Below are positions 9,151 through 17,490 of a stretch of 64,000 nucleotides of DNA, piece by piece; the first letter of the stretch is position 1; each line of letters starts with the position of its first letter. The translations under genes and the position numbers were made by a program. The notes beneath the pieces were generated by a model that saw only the letters and a list, made by a program, of their open reading frames with translations, had not been told where the DNA came from and searched no databases. This DNA comes from SAR116 cluster bacterium AG-335-B03 (GTDB lineage: Bacteria; Pseudomonadota; Alphaproteobacteria; Puniceispirillales; Marisalimonadaceae): the NCBI GenBank assembly GCA_003282435.1, contig QBZG01000001.1:62001-126000 (forward strand), read 5' to 3'.

Positions 9151-10152
9151 ATGTACAAAAAAATGTTTGATAGATACTTCTTTATATCAATTATACTATC
9201 TATAGCTGTAATTTTATTTACTTTTAAAAATTATGGAATCAATCCTTATATTGATTATGAAGATGGCAAAACTTTTAAGGGAGATAGCCAATACATATTT
9301 CAACCTTCACATAATTTGTTCAAAAATTATGAAAAAAAATATTCTAAAGAAACTTGGTTACCTTTTTTAAGAGAAAAACAACAAGAAAGAGTAGAGATAA
9401 AGCCTCCTAGTAAACTTGAAGAAATTTTGACTGTTATTTATCCTTATCCTTCTCTGAGAATAGGATCAGTGTGGTTGGTTAAAACACTAGAAACATTTGG
9501 ATTTTATAAAATATTTAGTCCAAAATTATTAAATATAAACCCAATGATAATTACAAACACGTTTCTATTTTTAGTCTGTAGTTTCCTAATTCACTTTTTG
9601 TCTAATTTATATTTAAATTCAAAATTAGGGATTTTGTTTAATTCTTTATTCATAACTAATATTTGTTTGAATCATACAATATTTGTTCATATGGGACATT
9701 TTTTATTAGGATTAGTATTATATCTATTAACTCTAATTTTAATTTATAAAAAAACACTTTCAAGAATTTTTTGGTCAGGATTTTTCTTGATTTTTTCACT
9801 AATTTCTTCTTCGCAATCTATTTTTTTAGCTCCCTTAATTATAATGGCTTATTTTTATAAGCATAAAAATCCATTTCAATTAAAGAAAATTTTTGCTGGT
9901 CTAATGGGTATAATTTTAATACCAACATATATTTTTCTATGCGATCAGTCTTATTTTTATCAAATAAATGATTTTACTACTTTTTATCAGAATTACATTT
10001 CATATAAGGAAGCTGTTAAGGGATTACTTATATATTCCGACTGGGATTCCCTAATCATATTAAATCCTTTAATTACAGATAATTTTTATTTTTTACTATT
10101 GTTACCTGTTTTTTTAGCCTGTTATCGTTTAAAAAAATTAAATTATAATTAG
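9151..10152 (+). CDS. Multi-pass membrane protein of unknown function, possibly 3' truncated
   Basis: No family is recognised. The 333 residues begin with a membrane helix (about 8-28), then a polar stretch of about 100 residues probably outside the membrane, then six or so hydrophobic helices to residue 325. This resembles polytopic glycan assembly or glycosyltransferase-C proteins, but I see no diagnostic motif. It ends abruptly with a basic tail (YRLKKLNYN) just where homology to an unrelated membrane family starts in another frame (10142). The C-terminal part may therefore have been lost in a deletion. It follows the VTC gene by 21 nt. Confidence 0.5.
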   Translation: MYKKMFDRYFFISIILSIAVILFTFKNYGINPYIDYEDGKTFKGDSQYIFQPSHNLFKNYEKKYSKETWLPFLREKQQERVEIKPPSKLEEILTVIYPYPSLRIGSVWLVKTLETFGFYKIFSPKLLNINPMIITNTFLFLVCSFLIHFLSNLYLNSKLGILFNSLFITNICLNHTIFVHMGHFLLGLVLYLLTLILIYKKTLSRIFWSGFFLIFSLISSSQSIFLAPLIIMAYFYKHKNPFQLKKIFAGLMGIILIPTYIFLCDQSYFYQINDFTTFYQNYISYKEAVKGLLIYSDWDSLIILNPLITDNFYFLLLLPVFLACYRLKKLNYN

Positions 10153-10777
10153 AGTTTTTATAGCAATAAAAAATAATATGAGTGGTTCAAGTATTACATC
10201 ATCAATAATTATGGAGAGAATAATCGGTTTGAGTGTATTGTCGTTTTTATCGGTTTTTTCTATATTTTTTATTGATGATGAACTTTTATCGGGGTTTAAG
10301 TATTTTATTTTATTAGTACCACTTTTGATAATAGCTATCAACCTAACCTTATATTTCTCTAATAATACTATAATTAAATTTTTACCAATAAAATTTTTGC
10401 AAGATATAATTTTAGAAATTACAAATTATTGGAAAAAATTTTTAAATAACTATAAAGTTTTCATTAAAATTATAATTATAACATTGTTTAGCCATTTTTG
10501 TGTATTTTGGGTTATTTATTATTTGTTTTTAACTTTTAATTATAATCTTAGTTTTCTATTAGTACTTTACGTAATGCCAATAGTTTTTATTATGTCTTCT
10601 ATTCCAGTTTCAATAGCAGGACGGGGAATGAGGGAAGTAGGGTCATTTCTACTATTTCAAATTCCTGCTGAAATCTCTACTGCTGTAGGTATTACTTTTG
10701 GTTTGATGCAAATAATATTCGCCCTTCCAGGGGGATTTATTTTTTTATTTTTAAAGAAAAATAAACTTAGAGATTAA
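10142..10777 (+). pseudogene. N-terminally truncated UPF0104 / LPG-synthase-TM family membrane protein
   Basis: The readable frame runs from about 10142 (IIIRVFIAIKNN) through an ATG at 10178 to 10777. It carries the second half of the lysylphosphatidylglycerol synthase transmembrane family (AglD/UPF0104-like): SSIIMERIIGLSVL and the hallmark SSIPVSIAGRGMREVGSF (family SIPISIGGxGxRE). Full members have about 300-330 residues; here the first 100 or more, with the N-terminal helices, are missing, and a stop at 10139-10141 closes the frame at the point where the preceding unrelated gene ends. That looks like a deletion junction. A translated 199-residue remnant from 10178 cannot be excluded. In this context the intact protein might have served as a lipid or glycan membrane protein. 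Confidence 0.65.
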
Positions 10778-10807
10778 TATGATTATAATCTTAGTGGGAA
10801 AAATATA

Positions 10808-12205
10808 ATGTCATTGCAACCAGTAATTTTATGTGGAGGTCATGGCTTTAGGCTCTGGCCATTAAGTACGCCTGATATGCCTAAACAGTTTCTTAAAATT
10901 TTTAATGGAAAATGTTTATTTGAATTGACCCTAGAAAGAGCATATAAGATTAATCCTGAAATAATGCCAATTATAGTTGCATCAGAAAATCATGAATTTT
11001 TAATAAAAGATATTTTAAATAGAAAAAAAATTAATGCACAGATTTTATTTGAGCCAGTCGGAAGAAATACAACGATTTCAGTTTATATGGCTGCTAAATT
11101 TGCTGACTTAAATGACACTCTAATTGTCATGCCTTCAGACCATATAATCCCTGACGATAATGCATTTGCAGAGCTAGTAAATAAAATTTGTAATAATACA
11201 GTTATAAATTTTTGGATGACTTTTGGTGTGCGTCCAACTTTTCCTTCAGTTGCCTTTGGCTATGTAAATGTGCAAATAGATCATGAGATGAATTCTAAAA
11301 TATTAGATGTTATTAGTTTTCATGAAAAACCTACGCAAGAAAAAGCTATAGGGATGATCAAAAATGGAAATTATTTATGGAACTCAGGAATTTTTATGGG
11401 AAATACAAATTTCGTTTTAAAATCTATCCAAAGATACTCAAAGTCTAATACTGTAAAATGTGATCAAATCTTAAACGAAATTAGGTTACATAAAAAAAAT
11501 GAGGCTATAAAGTTTGAAATAAATATTTTTAAAACACTCAATTGTAAATCTATTGATTATGAAATCATCGAAAAAGAAAAGAGAATAAAATGTGCAATTT
11601 TAGACTTACAGTGGAGTGATGTTGGTTCGTGGGATAGTGCTTTTGATCATATTTCTTTAAAAGAAAATAGAGATAAAGTTTTAGAAATAGACGGTAAAAA
11701 TAGAATTCTAAACCTAAGTGATACTTCAATAGCCACAGTTGGAATTAAAGACTTAATTATAATAAATACTCAAAATCATATTTTGATAACAAAAAATGGG
11801 CAGTCTGAAAAAATTCGAGAATTAGTTAAAATGGTAGAATTTGAAAAACAAAATTTTAATACTTTTTTTTCAACTAAAAGACCTTGGGGAGGATTTGATA
11901 TTCTGTTTGAGAGCGAATTATGTAAAGTTAAAAAATTAACTTTATTACCTAACAAACGTATTTCACTTCAATATCATAAAAGAAGAAGCGAACACTGGTA
12001 TGTTGTTTCAGGCATCGCATATGTTCATTTAAATGGAAAAGAATTTAAACTTGAAAAAGGAAGTTCAGTAGATGTTAAAAAAGGAAGTCATCACTATTTG
12101 GCCAATAGAGAAAAGGAAAACCTAATAGTTATTGAAATTCAGGTTGGTGATTATTTTGGAGAAGATGATATAATTAGGTTGGACGATCCTTACGGTAGAA
12201 TTTAA
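10808..12205 (+). CDS. manC: Mannose-1-phosphate guanylyltransferase / mannose-6-phosphate isomerase
   Basis: Bifunctional enzyme making GDP-mannose from mannose-1-phosphate, with a C-terminal cupin for fructose-6-P/mannose-6-P isomerisation; 465 residues, the usual length. The nucleotidyltransferase motif near the N-terminus is VILCGGHGFRLWPLS, where the family normally has GGSGTRLWPLS, so the loop has H and F replacing S and T. It is followed by FEPVGRNT, VMPSDHII and NYLWNSGIF. The type II isomerase domain has RPWGGF and LQYHKRRSEHWYVVSG with metal-binding His and Glu. GDP-mannose would feed mannose-, fucose- or perosamine-type residues of the surface glycan. The amidase gene begins one base after its stop. 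Confidence 0.95.
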   Translation: MSLQPVILCGGHGFRLWPLSTPDMPKQFLKIFNGKCLFELTLERAYKINPEIMPIIVASENHEFLIKDILNRKKINAQILFEPVGRNTTISVYMAAKFADLNDTLIVMPSDHIIPDDNAFAELVNKICNNTVINFWMTFGVRPTFPSVAFGYVNVQIDHEMNSKILDVISFHEKPTQEKAIGMIKNGNYLWNSGIFMGNTNFVLKSIQRYSKSNTVKCDQILNEIRLHKKNEAIKFEINIFKTLNCKSIDYEIIEKEKRIKCAILDLQWSDVGSWDSAFDHISLKENRDKVLEIDGKNRILNLSDTSIATVGIKDLIIINTQNHILITKNGQSEKIRELVKMVEFEKQNFNTFFSTKRPWGGFDILFESELCKVKKLTLLPNKRISLQYHKRRSEHWYVVSGIAYVHLNGKEFKLEKGSSVDVKKGSHHYLANREKENLIVIEIQVGDYFGEDDIIRLDDPYGRI

Positions 12206-12206
12206 A

Positions 12207-12617
12207 ATGTTAAATAAAAATAATATTAAAAGTTTAGTCATTCATTGTTCTGATACGCCAGATAATGAAAAATTAAAAGCAAAGGATATTCATAAAATGC
12301 ATTTAGACTTTGGATGGGATGGTATTGGTTATCATAAGATCATTAATAGAGACGGATTGATTGAGAATGGTAGGCCAGAATTTTGGATAGGCGCGCATGT
12401 CTATGGGCTAAATAATGTGTCTTTAGGTGTATGCTTAATTGGCAGAAAAAAATTTACTAAACCACAATATAATTCATTAGAAGTAGTTTTGTTAGACTGG
12501 AAAAAAAAATATCCTAAGGCAAATATCATTGGACATCGAGATGCAATTGAAACTCAGAAAACTTGTCCAAATTTTGATGTGTATTCGTGGTGTCTTAAAA
12601 GAGGTATTATTGAATAA
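12207..12617 (+). CDS. N-acetylmuramoyl-L-alanine amidase, T7-lysozyme-like (amidase_2)
   Basis: A compact zinc amidase of 136 residues that cuts the bond between MurNAc and L-alanine. The zinc ligands expected for the T7 lysozyme/AmpD/PGRP fold are visible: LVIHCSDTP (His), IIGHRDA (His) and KTCPNFD (Cys, with the catalytic Lys two residues before it); GIGYHKIINRDG supplies the conserved Tyr. There is no signal peptide or membrane segment, so it either works in the cytoplasm on recycled muropeptides or is exported by an unknown route. It is wedged between manC (1 nt) and an NlpC/P60 peptidase whose TTG start overlaps its stop, so the two peptidoglycan enzymes are probably co-expressed. Confidence 0.85.
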   Translation: MLNKNNIKSLVIHCSDTPDNEKLKAKDIHKMHLDFGWDGIGYHKIINRDGLIENGRPEFWIGAHVYGLNNVSLGVCLIGRKKFTKPQYNSLEVVLLDWKKKYPKANIIGHRDAIETQKTCPNFDVYSWCLKRGIIE

Positions 12618-13404
12618 AGAAATATTTCAAGTCATTCATCCATCTGTAGATATGAAAATAGACTCAATAAATTCAGGAGAAATAACTAATCAGATGCTTT
12701 TTGGCGAATATTTTAAAGTATTAAAATATAAATCTAACAATGTTTATGGCTATTCTTTGATCGATAATTATTATGGCTGGCTAGAAAGAAAAAAAATAGG
12801 AAAAATTAAGTTTAATACTCATTTTATTTCTTGTATAAGAGGATGTGTTTTGTCAGAGCCGGATATTAAATCTCCGTTAATAACTTTTCTACCCATGCGA
12901 TCAAATATAAAAGTTTTAAGTATAAAAGATTGTTGGGCTAAGGTAGAATTAAACTCAAATCTTAATAAAAAATATGGATTTATTTCTCAAAATCAAATAA
13001 TTAGGAAAGATTATTCTTTAAAAAATTTTGTTGAATTTGCTAAAAAATTTATTGGTGTTCCCTATAGATGGGGGGGTAGAAATAGTATAGGTGTTGATTG
13101 CTCAGCTTTAATACAAATTTCTATGGCTTTTTCTGGTATCAATTTACCTAGGGATAGTTATGATCAATATATGTTTTTTAAAAGTAATAAAAACTTTATT
13201 TTAAAAGATAACCCATCAGATTTGAATTTTTTGAAAAAAGGTAATTTGGTATATTGGCCAGGTCATATTGGCATAATGGTTAATAAAAAAAGTATTATTC
13301 ATGCTAGTGGCCATCATTCATTAGTTTTAGTCGAAAATTTATCAGATGCATTAAAAAGGATTTCTTTATCACCTACATACATAACTCAAAAGGAATTGAA
13401 ATAA
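12610..13404 (+). CDS. SH3b-NlpC/P60 cysteine peptidase (YkfC-like)
   Basis: Predicted gamma-D-glutamyl-diamino-acid endopeptidase acting on peptidoglycan stem peptides. I place the start at a TTG (12610) with an AAGAGG site 7 nt upstream, giving 264 residues; the longer frame from 12529 would run deep inside the amidase gene. Residues 1-140 contain SH3b-like strands (YGWLERKKIG, CWAKVELN). The catalytic domain has FIGVPYRWGGRNSIGVDCSA with the nucleophile Cys, then GHIGIM and HASGHH with the catalytic His residues. No signal peptide is seen, as in the cytoplasmic murein-tripeptide recycling enzyme YkfC. It is paired with the amidase just upstream. Confidence 0.85.
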   Translation: MNKEIFQVIHPSVDMKIDSINSGEITNQMLFGEYFKVLKYKSNNVYGYSLIDNYYGWLERKKIGKIKFNTHFISCIRGCVLSEPDIKSPLITFLPMRSNIKVLSIKDCWAKVELNSNLNKKYGFISQNQIIRKDYSLKNFVEFAKKFIGVPYRWGGRNSIGVDCSALIQISMAFSGINLPRDSYDQYMFFKSNKNFILKDNPSDLNFLKKGNLVYWPGHIGIMVNKKSIIHASGHHSLVLVENLSDALKRISLSPTYITQKELK

Positions 13405-13410
13405 CTTAAA

Positions 13411-14286
13411 TTAAAAGTTTTTATTTATGATTTTTTCCAAATATTTACCATAATTGCTAGGTCCATACCGCTCCCTGTTTTTTTTTAATAAGTCTAAAGA
13501 GATAAATTTTTTTGAAAAAGAAATTTCTTCCAAACAAGCTATCTTCCTTCCCGTTCTAATTTCTATTGTAGACACTAAATGTGAAGCATCATAAAAAGAA
13601 CTAATTGTCCCTGCATCTAGCCAGGTAATATTTTTATCTAAGTTTACTACTCGAAGAAGTTTTTTAGACAAATAATGTTTATTAACATCTGTAATTTCTA
13701 ACTCTTTTCTTTTAGATGGTTTTAACGTTTTAGCAATATTTACAGCTTCTTGATCGTAAAAGTAAATACCTGTAATTGCATATTCTGAAATAAATTTTTT
13801 AGGTTTTTCAAAAATTTCTTTAGGTTCATCATTTTTGTCTAATATAACAACGCCATATCTTTCAGGATCATTGACTTTATAACTGAATATAGTTGCACCA
13901 TTTTTTTTATATAATTCATTTTTAATAACTTTACTTTCAAATTGTCCTATGAAAAGATTATCGCCTAAAATAAATACACAATCATCACCTGAAAGAAAAT
14001 CCTCTGCAATTACCAACCCTTCGGCAATTCCGTTAGGTTTGTTTTGTGTTAGATAAGATAAAGTAATTCCAAAATTGCTGCCATCACCTAATAAATTGTT
14101 TAATTGCAATTTATCTTTTTCTTTGCAGATTATTAAAATATTTTTTATTTCTAGTTCAAGTAAGGTTGATAATGGATAATATATCATAGGCTTGTCATGA
14201 ATAGGTAGAAGTTGTTTAGTCACACTAAAAGTTAAGGGAAATAATCTAGAACCATCCCCACCAGCTAAAATAATACCTTTTCTCAT
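13411..14286 (-). CDS. rfbA: Glucose-1-phosphate thymidylyltransferase
   Basis: First enzyme of dTDP-L-rhamnose synthesis (dTTP + glucose-1-P to dTDP-glucose). It has 291 residues, the standard RmlA length, with KGIILAGGDGSRLFPLT at the N-terminus, KPMIYYPLSTL, and FILGDNLFIG for metal binding. The ATG has a good TAGGAG site (RC strand). It lies 29 nt downstream of rfbB on the same strand and converges with the NlpC/P60 gene with 6 nt between. With rfbB, rfbC and rfbD nearby the rhamnose pathway is complete, although split over both strands. Confidence 0.96.
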   Translation of the reverse strand: MRKGIILAGGDGSRLFPLTFSVTKQLLPIHDKPMIYYPLSTLLELEIKNILIICKEKDKLQLNNLLGDGSNFGITLSYLTQNKPNGIAEGLVIAEDFLSGDDCVFILGDNLFIGQFESKVIKNELYKKNGATIFSYKVNDPERYGVVILDKNDEPKEIFEKPKKFISEYAITGIYFYDQEAVNIAKTLKPSKRKELEITDVNKHYLSKKLLRVVNLDKNITWLDAGTISSFYDASHLVSTIEIRTGRKIACLEEISFSKKFISLDLLKKNRERYGPSNYGKYLEKIINKNF

Positions 14287-14315
14287 GAAAACTCCTACAT
14301 AAGATTTTTTTTAAT

Positions 14316-15326
14316 TTAGTTATTATTATTTATATAATAATCTATTGTTTTTTTCAGGCCATCATTTATCTCAGTCTTTGGTTGCCAATCACATAAACTC
14401 ATTATCTTATTGCTATTCAAGGCATATCTTTTATCATGTCCAAGTCTGTCTGTTATAAAGTTTAAATAGTTATTAATTTCATTGTTTCTAATAATGCGAA
14501 GTTCGGTTAAAATAGTAATAATTTTTTGAATTAGTTCAATATTAGTTAACTCATGTCCTGTTCCTATATTATAACTTTGACCTAATACACCTCTATTTAT
14601 CAACTTTAAGAGTGCATCACAATGATCGTCTACATAGATCCATTCTCGAATTTGTTTTCCAGATCCATAAACAGGAATTTTTTTATTTTTTATTAAATTA
14701 TTTAATATAACTGGAATGAATTTTTCATTATTTTGAAAGGGGCCATAATTATTTGAACAATTTGAAATAAGAACTGGGAGTCCATAAGTTCGGAAATAGG
14801 CTTTGGCTAAATGATCCGATGAAGCTTTTGAAGCTGAATAAGGAGAACTCGGATTATAGGCAGCACTCTCATCTGCAGCTGGTTCATCTAGTTTTATATC
14901 TCCATAAACTTCATCAGTAGATACATGAAGAAGTTTAAATGATGATGAGATAGTATGTGGTAGTCTTTTATAATATTCTAGTATTGTCTGAAAAAAATTA
15001 TGAGTGTGTAATACATTAGTTTCTATGAAGGTGGTAGGATTTAATATTGAGTTATCAACATGAGTTTCAGCTGCTAAATTAAAAATTGATATAGGATTAT
15101 GTTTTAATAAAATATTTTTTAAAAACCTAATGTTACCTATTGACTCCTTATAAAAAAACACGTTTTTTTTTGGCAAGATTGTACTTAAGGAATCTAAATT
15201 GCTAGCATAAGTTAATTTATCTAAAATAATTAAATTAGAATCAGTGTTTTTTACAATATTTCTGCATAAGGCAGAACCTATGAAACCTGCTCCACCAGTA
15301 ACTAATATATTATTTTTTTGAGACAA
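14316..15326 (-). CDS. rfbB: dTDP-glucose 4,6-dehydratase
   Basis: Second enzyme of dTDP-rhamnose synthesis, an extended SDR of 336 residues. It shows the NAD-binding ILVTGGAGFIGSALCR, the STDEVYGD catalytic Asp/Glu loop, YSASKASSDHL with the Tyr-Lys pair, and REWIYVDDHCDAL. The start codon is TTG (15326), supported by a strong ATGAGGAG site 6-7 nt upstream. It reads toward rfbA (29 nt) and diverges from rfbC across an AT-rich gap of about 100 nt that must hold both promoters. Confidence 0.96.
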   Translation of the reverse strand: MSQKNNILVTGGAGFIGSALCRNIVKNTDSNLIILDKLTYASNLDSLSTILPKKNVFFYKESIGNIRFLKNILLKHNPISIFNLAAETHVDNSILNPTTFIETNVLHTHNFFQTILEYYKRLPHTISSSFKLLHVSTDEVYGDIKLDEPAADESAAYNPSSPYSASKASSDHLAKAYFRTYGLPVLISNCSNNYGPFQNNEKFIPVILNNLIKNKKIPVYGSGKQIREWIYVDDHCDALLKLINRGVLGQSYNIGTGHELTNIELIQKIITILTELRIIRNNEINNYLNFITDRLGHDKRYALNSNKIMSLCDWQPKTEINDGLKKTIDYYINNNN

Positions 15327-15425
15327 AAATTCTCCTCATTTGATAATAATAATATATAATTAAATTGTTTATTGTTATAAACTTTTTTTGAATTGATGTA
15401 AAAATATATCGTGAAAGCTAAATTA

Positions 15426-15983
15426 ATGAATATGCAAGTGAAGCACCTTTGTTTTTCTGAAATCATTGTTTTAAGTCCTTTAAAACACAATGATAACAGA
15501 GGATGTTTTTACGAAAATTTTCATTCTTACAATTTTAAAATGGAAACTGGTATATCTTTTAATATTTTTCAAGAAAATATTTCATTTTCAAAAAAAGATG
15601 TATTAAGAGGGTTGCACTTCCAAAAAGATAAATTTGCACAAACAAAACTAATATCTGTGATAAGGGGTAAAATTTTGGATGTAATCGTCGATGTTAGGCC
15701 AAACTCGAAAAGTTTTGGTAAATGGATAAGTTATATTTTAGATGATATTCAAAATGAATCTATTTTTGTGCCAGCAGGGTTTGCCCACGGGTTTTTAGCT
15801 CTAGATAATAATACACAAATATCTTATAAAGTAGACAAACCTTACAAAAAGGACTCCGAGTGTTCAATAATTTGGAATGATGATTACCTTAATATTGATT
15901 GGTCATGTAAAAAACCAATTCTCTCTAAAAAAGATAGAAAATCATTAACATTCAAAGAGAATTATAGATTAAATAATTTTTAA
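15426..15983 (+). CDS. rfbC: dTDP-4-dehydrorhamnose 3,5-epimerase
   Basis: Third enzyme of dTDP-rhamnose synthesis, a cupin of 185 residues (family 180-190). Motifs: DNRGCFYENF, VLRGLHFQ with the catalytic His, VPAGFAHGFLAL, and the substrate-facing Tyr in QISYKVDKPY. I prefer the ATG at 15426 behind a weak GAAAG; a GTG at 15411 and an ATG at 15432 are also possible, and none has a strong ribosome site. It is divergent from rfbB and followed after 30 nt by gmhA. Confidence 0.94.
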   Translation: MNMQVKHLCFSEIIVLSPLKHNDNRGCFYENFHSYNFKMETGISFNIFQENISFSKKDVLRGLHFQKDKFAQTKLISVIRGKILDVIVDVRPNSKSFGKWISYILDDIQNESIFVPAGFAHGFLALDNNTQISYKVDKPYKKDSECSIIWNDDYLNIDWSCKKPILSKKDRKSLTFKENYRLNNF

Positions 15984-16013
15984 ATTTTTTGATCTAGGAG
16001 AAAGAAAAATTAT

Positions 16014-16613
16014 ATGAAAGATATTTTTAAAGAAGCTTTGATTCAAGGAATTAAAGTAAAAACAAAATTACAAGACAAAGAATATACGGATATTTTTGGT
16101 ATAATAGGAAACATATTAGTCAAATGCATTGCTAATAAAGGTAAAATTTTATTATGTGGAAATGGGGGGTCTGCCGCTGATGCTCAGCATTTAGCTGCTG
16201 AATTATTGGTAAGGTTGCGTCCGAAAGTTAATAGAAACCCTATACCCGCAATCGCTTTAGCTATGGACACATCTACAATTACTGCTTGTGGAAATGATTT
16301 TGGTTATAAACATATTTTTGAAAGAAATATTTTAGCTCTGGGAAAGAAAGAAGATGTATTAATTTGTATTAGTACGTCTGGAATGTCCGAAAATTTAGAA
16401 TTAGCAGCAATTGCTGCTAATTCGATTGGAATGGATACAATCGGTTTTTTGGGAAATAATGGAGGACAATTAAAAAATTATTGCAACCATTCTTTTATTA
16501 TTCCAAGTTCTAATACAGCTAGAATACAAGAATGTCATATAATTTTAGGACATTCTCTGATGCAATATTTAGAAGAAAAACTTTTAGAAAATCAACTCAT
16601 CACACTAACTTAA
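16014..16613 (+). CDS. gmhA: Phosphoheptose isomerase (sedoheptulose-7-P isomerase)
   Basis: SIS-domain isomerase converting sedoheptulose-7-phosphate to D-glycero-D-manno-heptose-7-phosphate, the entry to ADP-heptose. It has 199 residues with LLCGNGGSAADAQHLAAELL, ALAMDTSTITACGNDF and the phosphate-binding STSGMSENL. The later heptose enzymes (HldE in two pieces, HldD) lie at 32.5-34.9 kb on the other strand; no GmhB phosphatase is visible in this window. An ATG preceded by a GGAGAAAG-like site fits. It is followed by the short NeuB-like gene after 36 nt. Confidence 0.93.
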   Translation: MKDIFKEALIQGIKVKTKLQDKEYTDIFGIIGNILVKCIANKGKILLCGNGGSAADAQHLAAELLVRLRPKVNRNPIPAIALAMDTSTITACGNDFGYKHIFERNILALGKKEDVLICISTSGMSENLELAAIAANSIGMDTIGFLGNNGGQLKNYCNHSFIIPSSNTARIQECHIILGHSLMQYLEEKLLENQLITLT

Positions 16614-16649
16614 CCTACTTTTAATTTAATAATTTTTCAGGGGAAAAAA

Positions 16650-17480
16650 ATGAGTGTTAAAATAATAGCAGAAATTGGCATCAACCATAATGGTAATATG
16701 ACCACAGTTAAAAAGCTAATTGATGTAGCTAAAGATGCTGGTTGTGATGCCGTCAAATTTCAGAAAAGGACCGTAGATAAGGTATACACTAAAGAATTAT
16801 TAGACTCACCTAGAGAAAGTCCGTGGGGAATAACTCAAAGAGATCAAAAAAACGGGTTAGAGCTTTCTTTTCAAGATTATAAAAAGATAGATGAATATTG
16901 CAAGTCTTTAAATATCAAATGGTTTGCGTCTGCCTGGGACATAGAAAGTCAGAAATATCTGAGGCAATTTGATTGTTCATATAATAAAGTTGCATCAGCT
17001 ATGATTGTCTCTCGAGAATTTCTAAATGAAGTAGCGTCAGAACAAAAACATACTTTCATTTCTACAGGAATGTCCTCTATCGATCAAATAAAAACAGCTG
17101 TAGATATTTTTAAAAATATGGATTGTCCATTTGAACTAATGCATACAGTTTCAACTTATCCAATGCCTGACACAGATGCAAATTTAAAGTGTATCCAAAC
17201 TTTGGCCAATGAGTTTAAATGTGATGTTGGATATAGTGGTCATGAAACAGGACTAGCTATAAGTTACGCTGCTGTGGCTTTAGGTGCAACATCTATAGAA
17301 AGACATATTACTCTAGACAGAACTATGTATGGGTCAGACCAAGCTGCATCTATTGAACCTCATGGATTGAGACAGCTAGTTGGGGCAATTAGAAAAATAG
17401 AAATATCTCTTGGTGATGGTATAAAAAAAATAACAAAAGAAGAAATTGAAGTTGCTAAGAAATTAAGAGCACATTTGTAA
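16650..17480 (+). CDS. Short NeuB-family 3-deoxy sugar acid synthase lacking the SAF domain
   Basis: TIM-barrel enzyme of the NeuB family, which condenses phosphoenolpyruvate with an aldose to give a nonulosonic acid. It has KIIAEIGINHNGNM (catalytic Glu), CDAVKFQKR (Lys), GYSGHETG and ATSIERHITLDRTMYG, the metal-ligand His residues. At 276 residues it stops right after the barrel, whereas NeuB, LegI and PseI carry a further antifreeze-like SAF domain of about 60 residues. The segment SPWGITQRDQKNGLEL distinguishes it from the second NeuB copy at 29.4 kb. The sugar substrate is unknown. It sits 10 nt from a TIM-barrel isomerase/epimerase gene, probably the same pathway. Confidence 0.85.
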   Translation: MSVKIIAEIGINHNGNMTTVKKLIDVAKDAGCDAVKFQKRTVDKVYTKELLDSPRESPWGITQRDQKNGLELSFQDYKKIDEYCKSLNIKWFASAWDIESQKYLRQFDCSYNKVASAMIVSREFLNEVASEQKHTFISTGMSSIDQIKTAVDIFKNMDCPFELMHTVSTYPMPDTDANLKCIQTLANEFKCDVGYSGHETGLAISYAAVALGATSIERHITLDRTMYGSDQAASIEPHGLRQLVGAIRKIEISLGDGIKKITKEEIEVAKKLRAHL

Positions 17481-17490
17481 AAATAAAGAA

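Noticed and set aside
12529-12609. Longer 5' extension of the NlpC/P60 gene
   Set aside because: It would overlap the amidase by 89 nt. A TTG at 12610 with a good AAGAGG site fits better.
12207-13404. Prophage lysis cassette
   Set aside because: No holin, structural or integrase genes nearby; flanked by sugar nucleotide genes.
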